60,590 bases of DNA from the NCBI GenBank assembly GCA_024226335.1, contig JAAELY010000269.1, positions 1 to 60,590 of the forward strand, in the 5' to 3' direction. The stretch comes from a bacterium. Its GTDB lineage: Bacteria; Myxococcota_A; UBA9160; SZUA-336. Positions 53,810 to 60,590 of the stretch are shown one piece after another. The notes below the pieces were generated by a model, which saw only the letters and a list, made by a program, of their open reading frames with translations, ran no database searches and had not been told where the DNA came from. How positions within the stretch are numbered: position 1 is the first letter of the stretch; each line of letters opens with the position of its first letter. The translations under genes and the position numbers were made by a program.

Positions 53810-54595
53810 ATGCATCCCTACTTCGATTCCTCCCGACCCCACCTCTTCGGTCATCGCGGCGCGAGTGGCGAGGCACCCGAAAACACCCTGCCCGCTTTCG
53901 AGCGCGCCTGGAGTGAGGGTGTTCCGTATCTCGAGATGGATTGTCATGCCAGCAGCGACGGCGAAATACTGATCTTTCACGACGCGGACCTGGCGCGAAC
54001 CAGCGACGGCGAAGGCCCACTGAAAGAGCACAGCTTCGCGGAATTGCAGCGCCTCGATGCGGGCTACCACTTTTCCCCGGATGCGGGTCGAACTCACCCC
54101 TTTCGGGCTGCGGGTGTGCGCATTCCGAAGCTGAGCCAGGTACTCGACGCGTTTCCCGAGGCGCGTATCAATCTGGAGATCAAACAGGAGGAGCCGGAGA
54201 TCGCCGAAGAAGTCGTGCGTCTGCTCGTGCGCGCGGGCGCTCTGGATCGCACTCTGCTCGCAGCCGAAGAAGAGTCGATCATGGAGAGGCTCCGCAAGCT
54301 GGATCCGGGCACGGCCCTGGGCTCTTCCCTGGCGGACTGTATCGCCTTCGTGCAGGCGGCCGCAGAAGATCGCATGGACAGCTTCCAACCGCGGGGCGAT
54401 GCCTTGCAGATTCCGGCCACGGCCTTGGGAAAACCACTGGTAACCAAAGAACTGGTCGCAGCCGCCCACCACCATGGCCTTCTGGTCCATGTCTGGACGA
54501 TCAACGATCCGGCCGAAATGAAAAAGCTGCTTGCGCTGGGCGTCGACGGCTTGATGTCGGACTTTCCCGGGCGATTGATCGAAACGGTCGGCTGA
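53810..54595 (+). CDS. ugpQ: Glycerophosphodiester phosphodiesterase
   Basis: 261 residues. It hydrolyses glycerophosphodiesters to glycerol-3-phosphate and an alcohol. Motifs are FGHRGASGEAPENTLPAFERAWSEG and YLEMDCHASSDGEILIFHDADL, with the general base His and the metal-binding Glu/Asp; INLEIKQEEPE and VHVWTINDPAEMKKLLALGVDGLMSDFP follow. No signal peptide is visible, so it is cytoplasmic like UgpQ. Convergent with queG, with 8 bases between stops. Confidence 0.93.
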   Translation: MHPYFDSSRPHLFGHRGASGEAPENTLPAFERAWSEGVPYLEMDCHASSDGEILIFHDADLARTSDGEGPLKEHSFAELQRLDAGYHFSPDAGRTHPFRAAGVRIPKLSQVLDAFPEARINLEIKQEEPEIAEEVVRLLVRAGALDRTLLAAEEESIMERLRKLDPGTALGSSLADCIAFVQAAAEDRMDSFQPRGDALQIPATALGKPLVTKELVAAAHHHGLLVHVWTINDPAEMKKLLALGVDGLMSDFPGRLIETVG

Positions 54596-54603
54596 GCTCT
54601 CGT

Positions 54604-55692
54604 CTATCCCGAACTCTCGATACGGTCGCGCGCCCACGACGCCGCCTCGGCCAACACCGGATCGTCGTGTTCCAGGTACGGCTCGACGCGGGACAGGAGA
54701 GCCACATCGCGCAGATTGCCAGCAGCCACGAGCGCATTGCGGCGCAGACCCGCCAGTTTGGCGCGTTTGATGGATGATCTGCGAAGCCGAACGCGCAGAG
54801 CCTCATCGTCGAGATCGAGCAACTCTGCAATCGACGGTGCATACCATTCGGGGCGCGGTTCGAAGCAAGCGTCTTCGCTCAGCGGCCGGGCACTGCGCCG
54901 ATTCCAGGGGCAAACTTCCTGACACAGATCACAGCCGAGCAAGTGATCGCCCACGCCTTCGCGTAGATCACGCGGTATCGCACCGCGATTCTCGATCGTC
55001 AGGTACGCGATACAGCGTCGCGCATCCAGCACTCCCGGTTGCACGAAGGCGCCGGTCGGACACGCATCCAGACATGCACGACAACTACCGCAATGGTCCA
55101 CCGCGGGCGCATCCGGAGCAATCTGCAGATCGGTCAGCACGACTCCCAGGAACAGATAGGAACCGAGTTCTCGATCGATCGCACAGGCATTCCGGCCAAT
55201 CCATCCGACGCCGGCCCGCTGCGCGAGCAAGCGCTCCGGTACCGGCCCGGTGTCAACATAGGGTTTGAACTTCGCATCCGGCTGCTCCGCTGAAAGCGCC
55301 GCCACGAGTTCCTCCAGTCGTCGGGACACGATCTGGTGATAATCGTCGCCCCACGCATAGCGCGAAACCCAGCCCGATCCCGGCGCTCGTGGTGCACTCG
55401 AATCGGCAGCACCGGTATCGTAGGGAACGGCCGCCACGATCGCGGAACGAGCCCCGGGCAGCACGAGGGTCAGGTCTTCGCGCTCTTCGAGTCGCCGCCC
55501 GATGTAGTGCATCTCGCCGGCGTAGCCGCGTTCGACCCATTCGCGCACACGCCGGGCCTCCGGATAGTTCGCAACGGCGGCCACCCCGATCCGCGAGAGA
55601 CCGTGCTCCTGTGCCAACTCAGTCAGGCGTTCGCGCAAGATTGCGGGCGCGTGTTCGCTGGCTTTCCCTGCCGCTGCTACGTTTTCGCTCAT
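54604..55692 (-). CDS. queG: Epoxyqueuosine reductase
   Basis: About 362 residues. It performs the last step of tRNA queuosine synthesis, with cobalamin and two 4Fe-4S clusters. The ferredoxin motifs are [16 protein letters not shown] and [12 protein letters not shown], with the C-terminal HEAT-like region after them. The family N-terminal part includes [32 protein letters not shown]. The ATG at 55692 (MSENVAAAG) is chosen; the upstream frame would run through the divergent gene. Confidence 0.94.
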   Translation of the reverse strand: MSENVAAAGKASEHAPAILRERLTELAQEHGLSRIGVAAVANYPEARRVREWVERGYAGEMHYIGRRLEEREDLTLVLPGARSAIVAAVPYDTGAADSSAPRAPGSGWVSRYAWGDDYHQIVSRRLEELVAALSAEQPDAKFKPYVDTGPVPERLLAQRAGVGWIGRNACAIDRELGSYLFLGVVLTDLQIAPDAPAVDHCGSCRACLDACPTGAFVQPGVLDARRCIAYLTIENRGAIPRDLREGVGDHLLGCDLCQEVCPWNRRSARPLSEDACFEPRPEWYAPSIAELLDLDDEALRVRLRRSSIKRAKLAGLRRNALVAAGNLRDVALLSRVEPYLEHDDPVLAEAASWARDRIESSG

Positions 55693-55711
55693 GTGGGGAA
55701 GAGATCGATTC

Positions 55712-56302
55712 ATGGGCCGGGCCGGGCTGCTCTGCACGCTCGCGGTGTTCTGCAGTTGCGCGTATCAGGTGCTTCCGATGGGCGAGAGTCCGCCGGCTTT
55801 GAGTCCGCCCGATCCACCGTTGCGCCTGACGGTAGCAGTTCGCGAAGGCTCCTTCGATCAATCAAACCTGAACGGCGATGCCATCGTCGCCCACTTTGCC
55901 GACGAACTGCGACAGAGCCGGGTTTTCGAGGGCGTGATGCACCCGATGCCAGCGGACATCGACCCGATGTGGCAACTGGAACTTTCGGCGAGCGACGGAG
56001 GCGTGGAACCCGACTCGAATTTCTGGAAGGGGTTCTTCACCCAGGCCGTGCCTCCGGTCGCGATCTTCGTCTACTTCCAGAACGACTACACACTGGAGCT
56101 TCAAGCGCTGCTCTTGAAGAACCGGAAACTGGTCGAGACCTACCGCGCCCGTTCGACGATCCGCCACCGCTACCAGATCTACGCCAACAAGAAGCGCATG
56201 CAAACCGAGGCGCTAGACACGTTGGCGCGCACGGCAACACGTCAGGTGCTGGCCGAACTCAAGCGAGACGCAGACCGACTCCGACGCGAGAATTCCTTCT
56301 AG
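55712..56302 (+). CDS. Lipoprotein of unknown function
   Basis: 196 residues from the ATG at 55712, which follows GGAAGAG by 8 bases. The signal ([14 protein letters not shown]) has a lipobox ending at Cys. The body has [35 protein letters not shown] and a hydrophobic [15 protein letters not shown]. The pattern resembles outer-membrane lipoproteins that form small assemblies, but I cannot name the family. It is divergent from queG; the two start codons are only 19 bases apart. Confidence 0.6.
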   Translation: MGRAGLLCTLAVFCSCAYQVLPMGESPPALSPPDPPLRLTVAVREGSFDQSNLNGDAIVAHFADELRQSRVFEGVMHPMPADIDPMWQLELSASDGGVEPDSNFWKGFFTQAVPPVAIFVYFQNDYTLELQALLLKNRKLVETYRARSTIRHRYQIYANKKRMQTEALDTLARTATRQVLAELKRDADRLRRENSF

Positions 56303-56934
56303 CAGGTCGCGCTCCGGTCTTCGCGGGTCAACAGAAACCAACTGCCCAGGTCCTTGCCCCTGCGCGCGGCCGAGCCAATCGTCACGTGCTCCGATACGCG
56401 CCGCATCGTATCGACCATATATCCGTAGACGAAACGAGAAAGGCCGGCATCGTTGCGTCGGATCTCCGGCCATTGCTCGGGCCGGGTGACTGGCAATAGT
56501 GTGTAGTCGATCAGCACTTCGCGCCGCGATTCGTCGTCTCGCGCCACGAAAAAACCGGGACCGGTGACGGCCACGAGGGCACGGCGAGGCTGGAAATTGA
56601 AGCCGTACAAGGCCTCGGGCCGTTTCGGCTCCATGTTCGCCGGTCGACAGAAGCGCTTCTCGAAATCGGAAAACAACGGCAGCGAGTTGTGGCCGAAATG
56701 GCGAACCTGTTCGAGATCTCCGCAAACGGAAGGAACGAAATCGGCCAGTTCGAGTTCCGCAATACCTTCGACCGCTTCGTAGAGGGCGCGCTGATCCGTG
56801 CGACCCACGGCGCGAATCGCGGCCACGCGTTCTCCGTGCGCAAGCGCATCGAGAAAACTCGCGATCGCTCGGGGCCGGATCGGCCGCTCGCGCAGCCGAC
56901 CGACCAGTTCAGCTCCGGGTGAACTCACCGGCAT
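56299..56934 (-). CDS. Unknown conserved-looking protein in dehydratase operon
   Basis: 211 residues. No signal peptide and no family I know. Visible stretches are LRERPIRPRAIASFLDALAHGERVAAI at the N-terminus, FGHNSLPLFSDFEKRFCRPAN, and YTLLPVTRPEQWPEIRRNDAGLSRFVYGYMVDTMRRVSEHV. The start overlaps the MaoC stop by one base (TGATG), so it is coupled to the dehydratase pair and may act on acyl thioester metabolism. Its 3' end overlaps the convergent lipoprotein gene by 4 bases. Confidence 0.6.
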   Translation of the reverse strand: MPVSSPGAELVGRLRERPIRPRAIASFLDALAHGERVAAIRAVGRTDQRALYEAVEGIAELELADFVPSVCGDLEQVRHFGHNSLPLFSDFEKRFCRPANMEPKRPEALYGFNFQPRRALVAVTGPGFFVARDDESRREVLIDYTLLPVTRPEQWPEIRRNDAGLSRFVYGYMVDTMRRVSEHVTIGSAARRGKDLGSWFLLTREDRSATC

Positions 56935-57350
56935 CAGTCGAAGACGACGAACGCCTCGCCCGGCGTCGTCTTCTTGCCCTCACCATTTTCCGTCCAGATC
57001 TTCAACTGCGCCAGCTTTTGCCCGCCCTCTTCGAATTTCTTCGCCACCGTGCCTTTGCACGTGACGGGCTGGTCGGGCATGTCCATGCCCCGGTACTGGC
57101 AGGACAGTTTCTGGATTCGACCGTTGTGGCCGAGCCAGTTCGACACCAGTTCTCCCAACGCCGCGTACTTGAAACGACCGTGCACGATGATCGATCCAAT
57201 CTGTTTGGCCTGCGGGAAGGCGTAGTCGTGATGAAGTGGGTTGAAATCGCCAGAACCGGCGGCGTATTTCACGAGTTGCGTGACCCCCGGCTTCTTCTCG
57301 AGCACCGGCAGTTCTTGTCCCTCTGAAATCGTGTCCCAGGTAACAGCCAT
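56934..57350 (-). CDS. MaoC-like hydratase/dehydratase subunit
   Basis: 138 residues, hotdog fold. The hydratase motif reads YAAGSGDFNPLHHDYAFPQAKQIGSIIVHG, with the catalytic Asp and His. It lies 12 bases after the FAS1-like partner and probably pairs with it to hydrate or dehydrate acyl-CoA/ACP, as in the HadAB/HadBC systems of mycobacteria. Confidence 0.85.
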   Translation of the reverse strand: MAVTWDTISEGQELPVLEKKPGVTQLVKYAAGSGDFNPLHHDYAFPQAKQIGSIIVHGRFKYAALGELVSNWLGHNGRIQKLSCQYRGMDMPDQPVTCKGTVAKKFEEGGQKLAQLKIWTENGEGKKTTPGEAFVVFD

Positions 57351-57362
57351 GGTCTTGAACCC

Positions 57363-57857
57363 CTAGTAGAAGATCGCCTGCGAAGTCTGCTTCGCGACGA
57401 GCTTTCCGGTCTGCTGGTTGGTGTATGTGGTTTCGTTGGTCACGAGCAACATCTTGCCCAGACTCCCGCTCTGACGAACGGTCAGATCGGCAACCTTGCT
57501 GACGACCGTCAGCGTGTCACCGGCGCAGACCTGGTCGAAATACTCGGTCTCGGTGCCACCGTCGAGCAAACCTGGCAGGCCGTGATCGACCCGTGGCTGG
57601 CCATCGACGGGACCGCTGAACGTGTCACTGGATCGACCGGGAATGAACACGGGCGTACCCAGATAACAGGGCGGCGCCGGCAGACTCTTGTAGCCGGCCT
57701 TTTGCGCCGCATCGACATCGAAATACACTGGATCGGTGTAGCCAACACCGCGCGCGAAAGCGCGAATGCTGGTGGTCGTGACTTCCGAGGTCCAGGGCGG
57801 TGATTCCTTGCCGATGCTCTCTCTCATCGCATCGCTGATCTCGAACTCCTTGGCCAT
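57363..57857 (-). CDS. FAS1-like dehydratase domain, partner of MaoC
   Basis: About 164 residues starting at ATG 57857, which follows GGAGATCC. The hotdog N-domain reads FARGVGYTDPVYFDVDAAQKAGYKSLPAPPCYLG, and the C-part has GGTETEYFDQVCAGDTLTVVSKVADL and GKMLLVTNETTYTNQQTGKLVAK. It lacks the catalytic NPLH motif, as expected of a structural subunit beside a MaoC partner. Confidence 0.85.
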   Translation of the reverse strand: MAKEFEISDAMRESIGKESPPWTSEVTTTSIRAFARGVGYTDPVYFDVDAAQKAGYKSLPAPPCYLGTPVFIPGRSSDTFSGPVDGQPRVDHGLPGLLDGGTETEYFDQVCAGDTLTVVSKVADLTVRQSGSLGKMLLVTNETTYTNQQTGKLVAKQTSQAIFY

Positions 57858-58081
57858 GGGATCTCCGTCGCTTGCGGTGGGTAACTTGCGCACGCTCGCT
57901 TTTGGACCCACCGACTGGGGACTCTTCGAATTCGCGGCGCGCGCTGCGCCGTATTCTAACAGGATGCGCGGAATGTCCGGCTCGAGCCCGCGAGCACAGC
58001 GCGGAGCGTTGGCGCGCTCAGCGCGGATGGCCGAGCATACGCAGCCACGCCGCGCCGGTGCGCGCGAGGAGCCGCTTGGAC

Positions 58082-58585
58082 ATGAGTCGCGACCGTTCGG
58101 ATTCCCTATTGACCCCGGAACAGGTCCTGGATCGCTTCAGCGACGGGCCGCAGACGGGCGTGTTCACGGACGGCAGTTGCGAGGGCAATCCGGGTCCGGG
58201 TGGCTGGGGTTTCGTGCACGTCGAGGACGGCGAGATCCTCGCGCGAGACCACGGCTTCGATGCCGACACCACGAACAACCGCATGGAGTTGCAGGCTCTG
58301 ATCGAGGCCTACCGGAGTCTTCCCGGAGACGCCAAGCTCACGATCTATTCGGACAGCCGACTCTGCGTCGACACGATCAATCAGTGGGCTGCGGGCTGGG
58401 AAAAGCGGGGCTGGCGGCGCAAGGGCGGGCCGGTGAAGAATCTGGAACTGGTCAAACAGCTATACGCGCTTTCCAAGGAACATCGGGGCGTGGAACTGCG
58501 TTGGATCCGCGCTCACGATGGCTCCCTCTGGAACGAATACGTGGATGCGCTCGCATCCAGCTATATGCGAGACCCGCGCGCCTGA
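58082..58585 (+). CDS. rnhA: Ribonuclease HI
   Basis: 167 residues from ATG 58082. It cuts the RNA strand of RNA-DNA hybrids. The catalytic acids are in GVFTDGSCEGNPGPGGWGF, NNRMELQALIEAY, YSDSRLCVDTINQW and EYVDALA; the His loop is RAHDGSLWNEY. The longer frame from 57872 is an Arg-rich shadow. A short extension (MSRDRSDSLLTPEQVLDRFSDG) precedes the core. It is divergent from the dehydratase genes. Confidence 0.93.
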   Translation: MSRDRSDSLLTPEQVLDRFSDGPQTGVFTDGSCEGNPGPGGWGFVHVEDGEILARDHGFDADTTNNRMELQALIEAYRSLPGDAKLTIYSDSRLCVDTINQWAAGWEKRGWRRKGGPVKNLELVKQLYALSKEHRGVELRWIRAHDGSLWNEYVDALASSYMRDPRA

Positions 58586-58606
58586 GCCCCAGGGCTCAGC
58601 GCGGGC

Positions 58607-59323
58607 TCAGACGGGAATCAGAGCGCCGCGAACGGAAATCGCCGCATCACTGCTCAGCCATTGGATGACTGATGCAATTTCGCCCGGGGCCGTCCAGGTC
58701 GAGAAGTCGGCGTCGGGCATGGCGGCACGATTCGCAGGCGTGTCGATCGTAGTCGGGACCACGGCGTTGACCCTCACCCCGGAACCGGCCAGCTCGTTTT
58801 GCAGGCTCCGAGTGAGCGCGACCAGCGACGCCTTCGACGCGCTATAGGCCGCGATTCCAGCCGGACAGTCGAGCGCCGCCTGCGATGCGATATTGACGAT
58901 GCTCCCGGAAACGCGCGCGATCATTCCCGGAACGACGGCCGCGCTCATGGCCGCAACGGTGCGCACGTTGATCCGGTACATAGCGTCCCAGAGTTCGAGA
59001 TCGGTCTCGTGAACCGGCGCGCCACCGCCAAAGCCACCGACGCCGTTGACCAGCACGTGTACCTCGCCCGCGACCCGAACCAGTTCGCGCGCGTCGGCCG
59101 ATTCGGCAACATCGGCCTCGAATAGCATCAGCCGACCCGCATCGACCTCGGCAGAATGGGCGGAGTGAACGCACTCGACCTCGTCCTTGTCGATCCACGG
59201 CAGTACGACCCGATCGCCATCGGCGAGAAAGGCCTCGAGCAACGCGCGGCCCAGGGCTCCGGTTCCGCCGGTGATGAGGGTCGTCCGTCCCGACTGTTGC
59301 TTCGGCATCATCCTTCCAAGCAT
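58607..59323 (-). CDS. Short-chain dehydrogenase/reductase
   Basis: 238 residues, Rossmann fold. The nucleotide motif is TLITGGTGALGRALLEAF, then LVNGVGGFGGG, the catalytic Ser in NIASQAALDCP and Tyr-x-x-x-Lys in YSASKASLVALTRSL. SDRs reduce or oxidise many carbonyls; the substrate is open. The start could also be one of two ATGs 5-6 codons later (after GGAAGG). It is convergent with rnhA. Confidence 0.9.
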   Translation of the reverse strand: MLGRMMPKQQSGRTTLITGGTGALGRALLEAFLADGDRVVLPWIDKDEVECVHSAHSAEVDAGRLMLFEADVAESADARELVRVAGEVHVLVNGVGGFGGGAPVHETDLELWDAMYRINVRTVAAMSAAVVPGMIARVSGSIVNIASQAALDCPAGIAAYSASKASLVALTRSLQNELAGSGVRVNAVVPTTIDTPANRAAMPDADFSTWTAPGEIASVIQWLSSDAAISVRGALIPV

Positions 59324-59624
59324 ACGCGAAGGCGGCTCCGGTCGGACCGAAACGCCAGAAAGAGCGTCTGGGCAGGGACCGGAAACAAGATTCTCGCAGC
59401 TCCAGTTTCAGATTCCGAATGTGAACCTAAGTATCTAATTTTTCAGCCTTTTAGAGAGGTTTTCAACGATGGCATCCCCACGGTCGTATCTGAATATGCT
59501 GGACGAATGCACGCTCCTTGCGTATATCAGTTGAGCGCGCAGACTCTGGGTATCCCCTCCACCCCGGAGACGCTCCCTGAGTTGAAGTCGGCGCATCGAT
59601 TCAACGACCGATTCAGGAGTTCCG
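59324..59624. other. 301-base gap before the methyltransferase gene
   Basis: A relatively A+T-rich stretch (about 59410-59470) that could hold a promoter, and one 21-residue ORF (59469-59534). AGGAG at about 59614 is the ribosome binding site of the next gene. Otherwise nothing is recognised. Confidence 0.4.
59469..59534 (+). CDS. Possible 21-residue upstream ORF
   Basis: ATG preceded by GAGG at 9 bases. The peptide (MASPRSYLNMLDE...) ends in a hydrophobic LLAYIS and stops at TGA. It could be a leader peptide for the methyltransferase gene 90 bases downstream or a chance ORF. Confidence 0.2.
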   Translation: MASPRSYLNMLDECTLLAYIS

Positions 59625-60455
59625 ATGAGTGCCCCCGCAGAGAGTGTACTGCGACGCCCTGTTCTGAAACCAAGTGCAGAACTCCCCCAGATGCGGGTAT
59701 TTCTGCCGGAACCGGGTAACCCGGCGAACGGACCGCTGTCCGCAGGCCGCGAGGCAACATTTTGCATCGTGGAAGACGGCGCGACGGAACGCCAGGTGCG
59801 TTTCAAGGGCGATCCGCATCTCTGGGAATGGCCCGGCGTCTACGAGCACCTCGTGCGAGACCTGCTGCGCGGAAACGCACCAGCCGCCGTTTGTCGATTG
59901 CTGGAACGGGCCATCCGAGCCAGCGGGGAACGACCCGAAACGCTGCGAGCCATCGATCTGGTCGCGGGTAACGGCTGGGTGGGACAGGAACTCAACGCGA
60001 TCGGAATCAACGAAATCATCGGTATTGACGCCTCGGCCGCAGCGGCCGCAGCAGCCGAGCGAGACCATCCGGGCGCCCATTCTGAATTCCGCGTGCTCGA
60101 TATCCGGCGCCTGAGCGAAGCGCAGCGCGATGAACTCATGGGCTTCGATTTCAACAGCCTGATCTGCATCGAACCTCTGGCGGTTGAAGAACCGCCGCCC
60201 AATGCTTTCACCGAAGCTTTCAATCTGCTGGCTCCGGATGGCTGGGTCGCCTTCCATCTGCACGCCGGTTCAGCCGAAGGCGGACGAGACTCGCGCTTCG
60301 CGCATACGGTTCATCGCATGATCCGGAGCCGAGCGCTGCACGTGCACACGCAGCAGCGCTACCGCCATCGCTTCACCACACACGGAAGCCCGTTGTTCCA
60401 CGTCGCGGTGATCGGTCGCAAGACGCGAGACTTCGAACCGGGCGAGCCCAGCTAG
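59625..60455 (+). CDS. SAM-dependent methyltransferase, class I-like
   Basis: 276 residues. The SAM-binding segment is AIDLVAGNGWVGQELNAIGINEIIGIDASAAA, followed by LICIEPLAVEEPP and LNLLAPDGWVAFHLHA-like strands. The N-terminal 60 residues are unlike usual methyltransferases. The motif I here reads DLVAGNGWVG, a variant of the E/DxGxGxG consensus. The substrate is unknown; a protein, small molecule or lipid target is possible. Confidence 0.75.
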   Translation: MSAPAESVLRRPVLKPSAELPQMRVFLPEPGNPANGPLSAGREATFCIVEDGATERQVRFKGDPHLWEWPGVYEHLVRDLLRGNAPAAVCRLLERAIRASGERPETLRAIDLVAGNGWVGQELNAIGINEIIGIDASAAAAAAAERDHPGAHSEFRVLDIRRLSEAQRDELMGFDFNSLICIEPLAVEEPPPNAFTEAFNLLAPDGWVAFHLHAGSAEGGRDSRFAHTVHRMIRSRALHVHTQQRYRHRFTTHGSPLFHVAVIGRKTRDFEPGEPS

Positions 60456-60590
60456 GGAACCTCTGCACAGGGAGGCTGCGGCTGCGAAGCGCGATGCATC
60501 CGCCTGCGCTGCGTCGCGCGACCCTCTGCAGATCTACGGATCTGCGATCGGATCACGCTTCTTGCTCAGGCGGCGACTCCCGCTTCTCGC
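60456..60590. other. Window end, no gene recognised
   Basis: Contains the short inverted repeat CAGATC-TACG-GATCTG at 60529-60544 and a repeated CCTCTGCA (60462, 60523). Too short to interpret. Confidence 0.3.

Noticed and set aside
60529-60544. Short perfect inverted repeat at the window end
   Set aside because: Six-base arms are too short to stand out, with no T-tract and no gene context.
1-60590. tRNA, rRNA or insertion-sequence genes
   Set aside because: No cloverleaf-type T-arm sequence, rRNA signature, transposase or terminal inverted repeat was found by reading; a tRNAscan or ISfinder run would be decisive.

Overview
The window is one continuous stretch of bacterial chromosome with high G+C. 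It comes from a Gram-negative bacterium: it carries an LPS-export porin (lptD), lapA/lapB, several lipoproteins with clear lipoboxes, glnD, IHF and the proteobacterial order pheA-hisC-tyrA-rpsA-ihf. My best guess is an uncultured lineage near the old Deltaproteobacteria (Myxococcota/Desulfobacterota-like). That is inference from gene order and style; no rRNA or tRNA gene is visible. I see no insertion sequence, phage or CRISPR array.

Layout. (1) 1-7.6 kb is an accessory sugar locus. A GH3 beta-glucosidase and a VOC protein face a TetR regulator that overlaps a 1265-residue four-part protein: FGGY kinase, D-2-hydroxyacid dehydrogenase, SCP2-like domain and class II aldolase. A perfect 22-bp palindrome lies in the TetR promoter. 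(2) 7.6-15.7 kb is mixed: efp, a PEGA lipoprotein, a MATE exporter, a hotdog protein, a HAD hydrolase, a GNAT enzyme, a CAP-domain protein and a lipoprotein with acidic repeats. It includes two gene-poor gaps with hairpins and small ORFs. (3) 15.8-20.5 kb is a chromosome and RNA maintenance operon: xerD, cca-type nucleotidyltransferase, scpA, scpB, rluB. (4) 20.6-27.8 kb has a secreted cyclophilin followed by mutS-amiC-glnD. (5) 27.8-30.2 kb has a membrane protein, then an apparent aromatic-residue leader peptide and terminator in front of a DAHP synthase gene, then a VOC gene. (6) 30.2-34 kb has two tandem DUF4097-type proteins and a frameshifted TraB/GumN gene. (7) 34.1-41.3 kb is pheA-hisC-tyrA-rpsA-ihf-HIT-lapA-lapB. 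(8) 41.4-51 kb is coaE facing the trp operon trpE-G-D-C-(F::B)-A, with lptD upstream. (9) 51-60.6 kb is mixed: a CRP-like protein, a TlpA-like thioredoxin, dtd-dcd, ugpQ, queG, a MaoC dehydratase pair, rnhA, an SDR and a methyltransferase.

How the genes fit together. Three aromatic amino-acid units lie within about 20 kb: DAHP synthase with its leader, pheA-hisC-tyrA, and the trp operon. Genes are very tightly packed. Most junctions are 4-base overlaps of the ATGA or GTGA type, and three use TTGA with a TTG start. Several divergent genes have a -10-like box 6-7 bases before the start codon and no ribosome binding site, which suggests leaderless transcripts.
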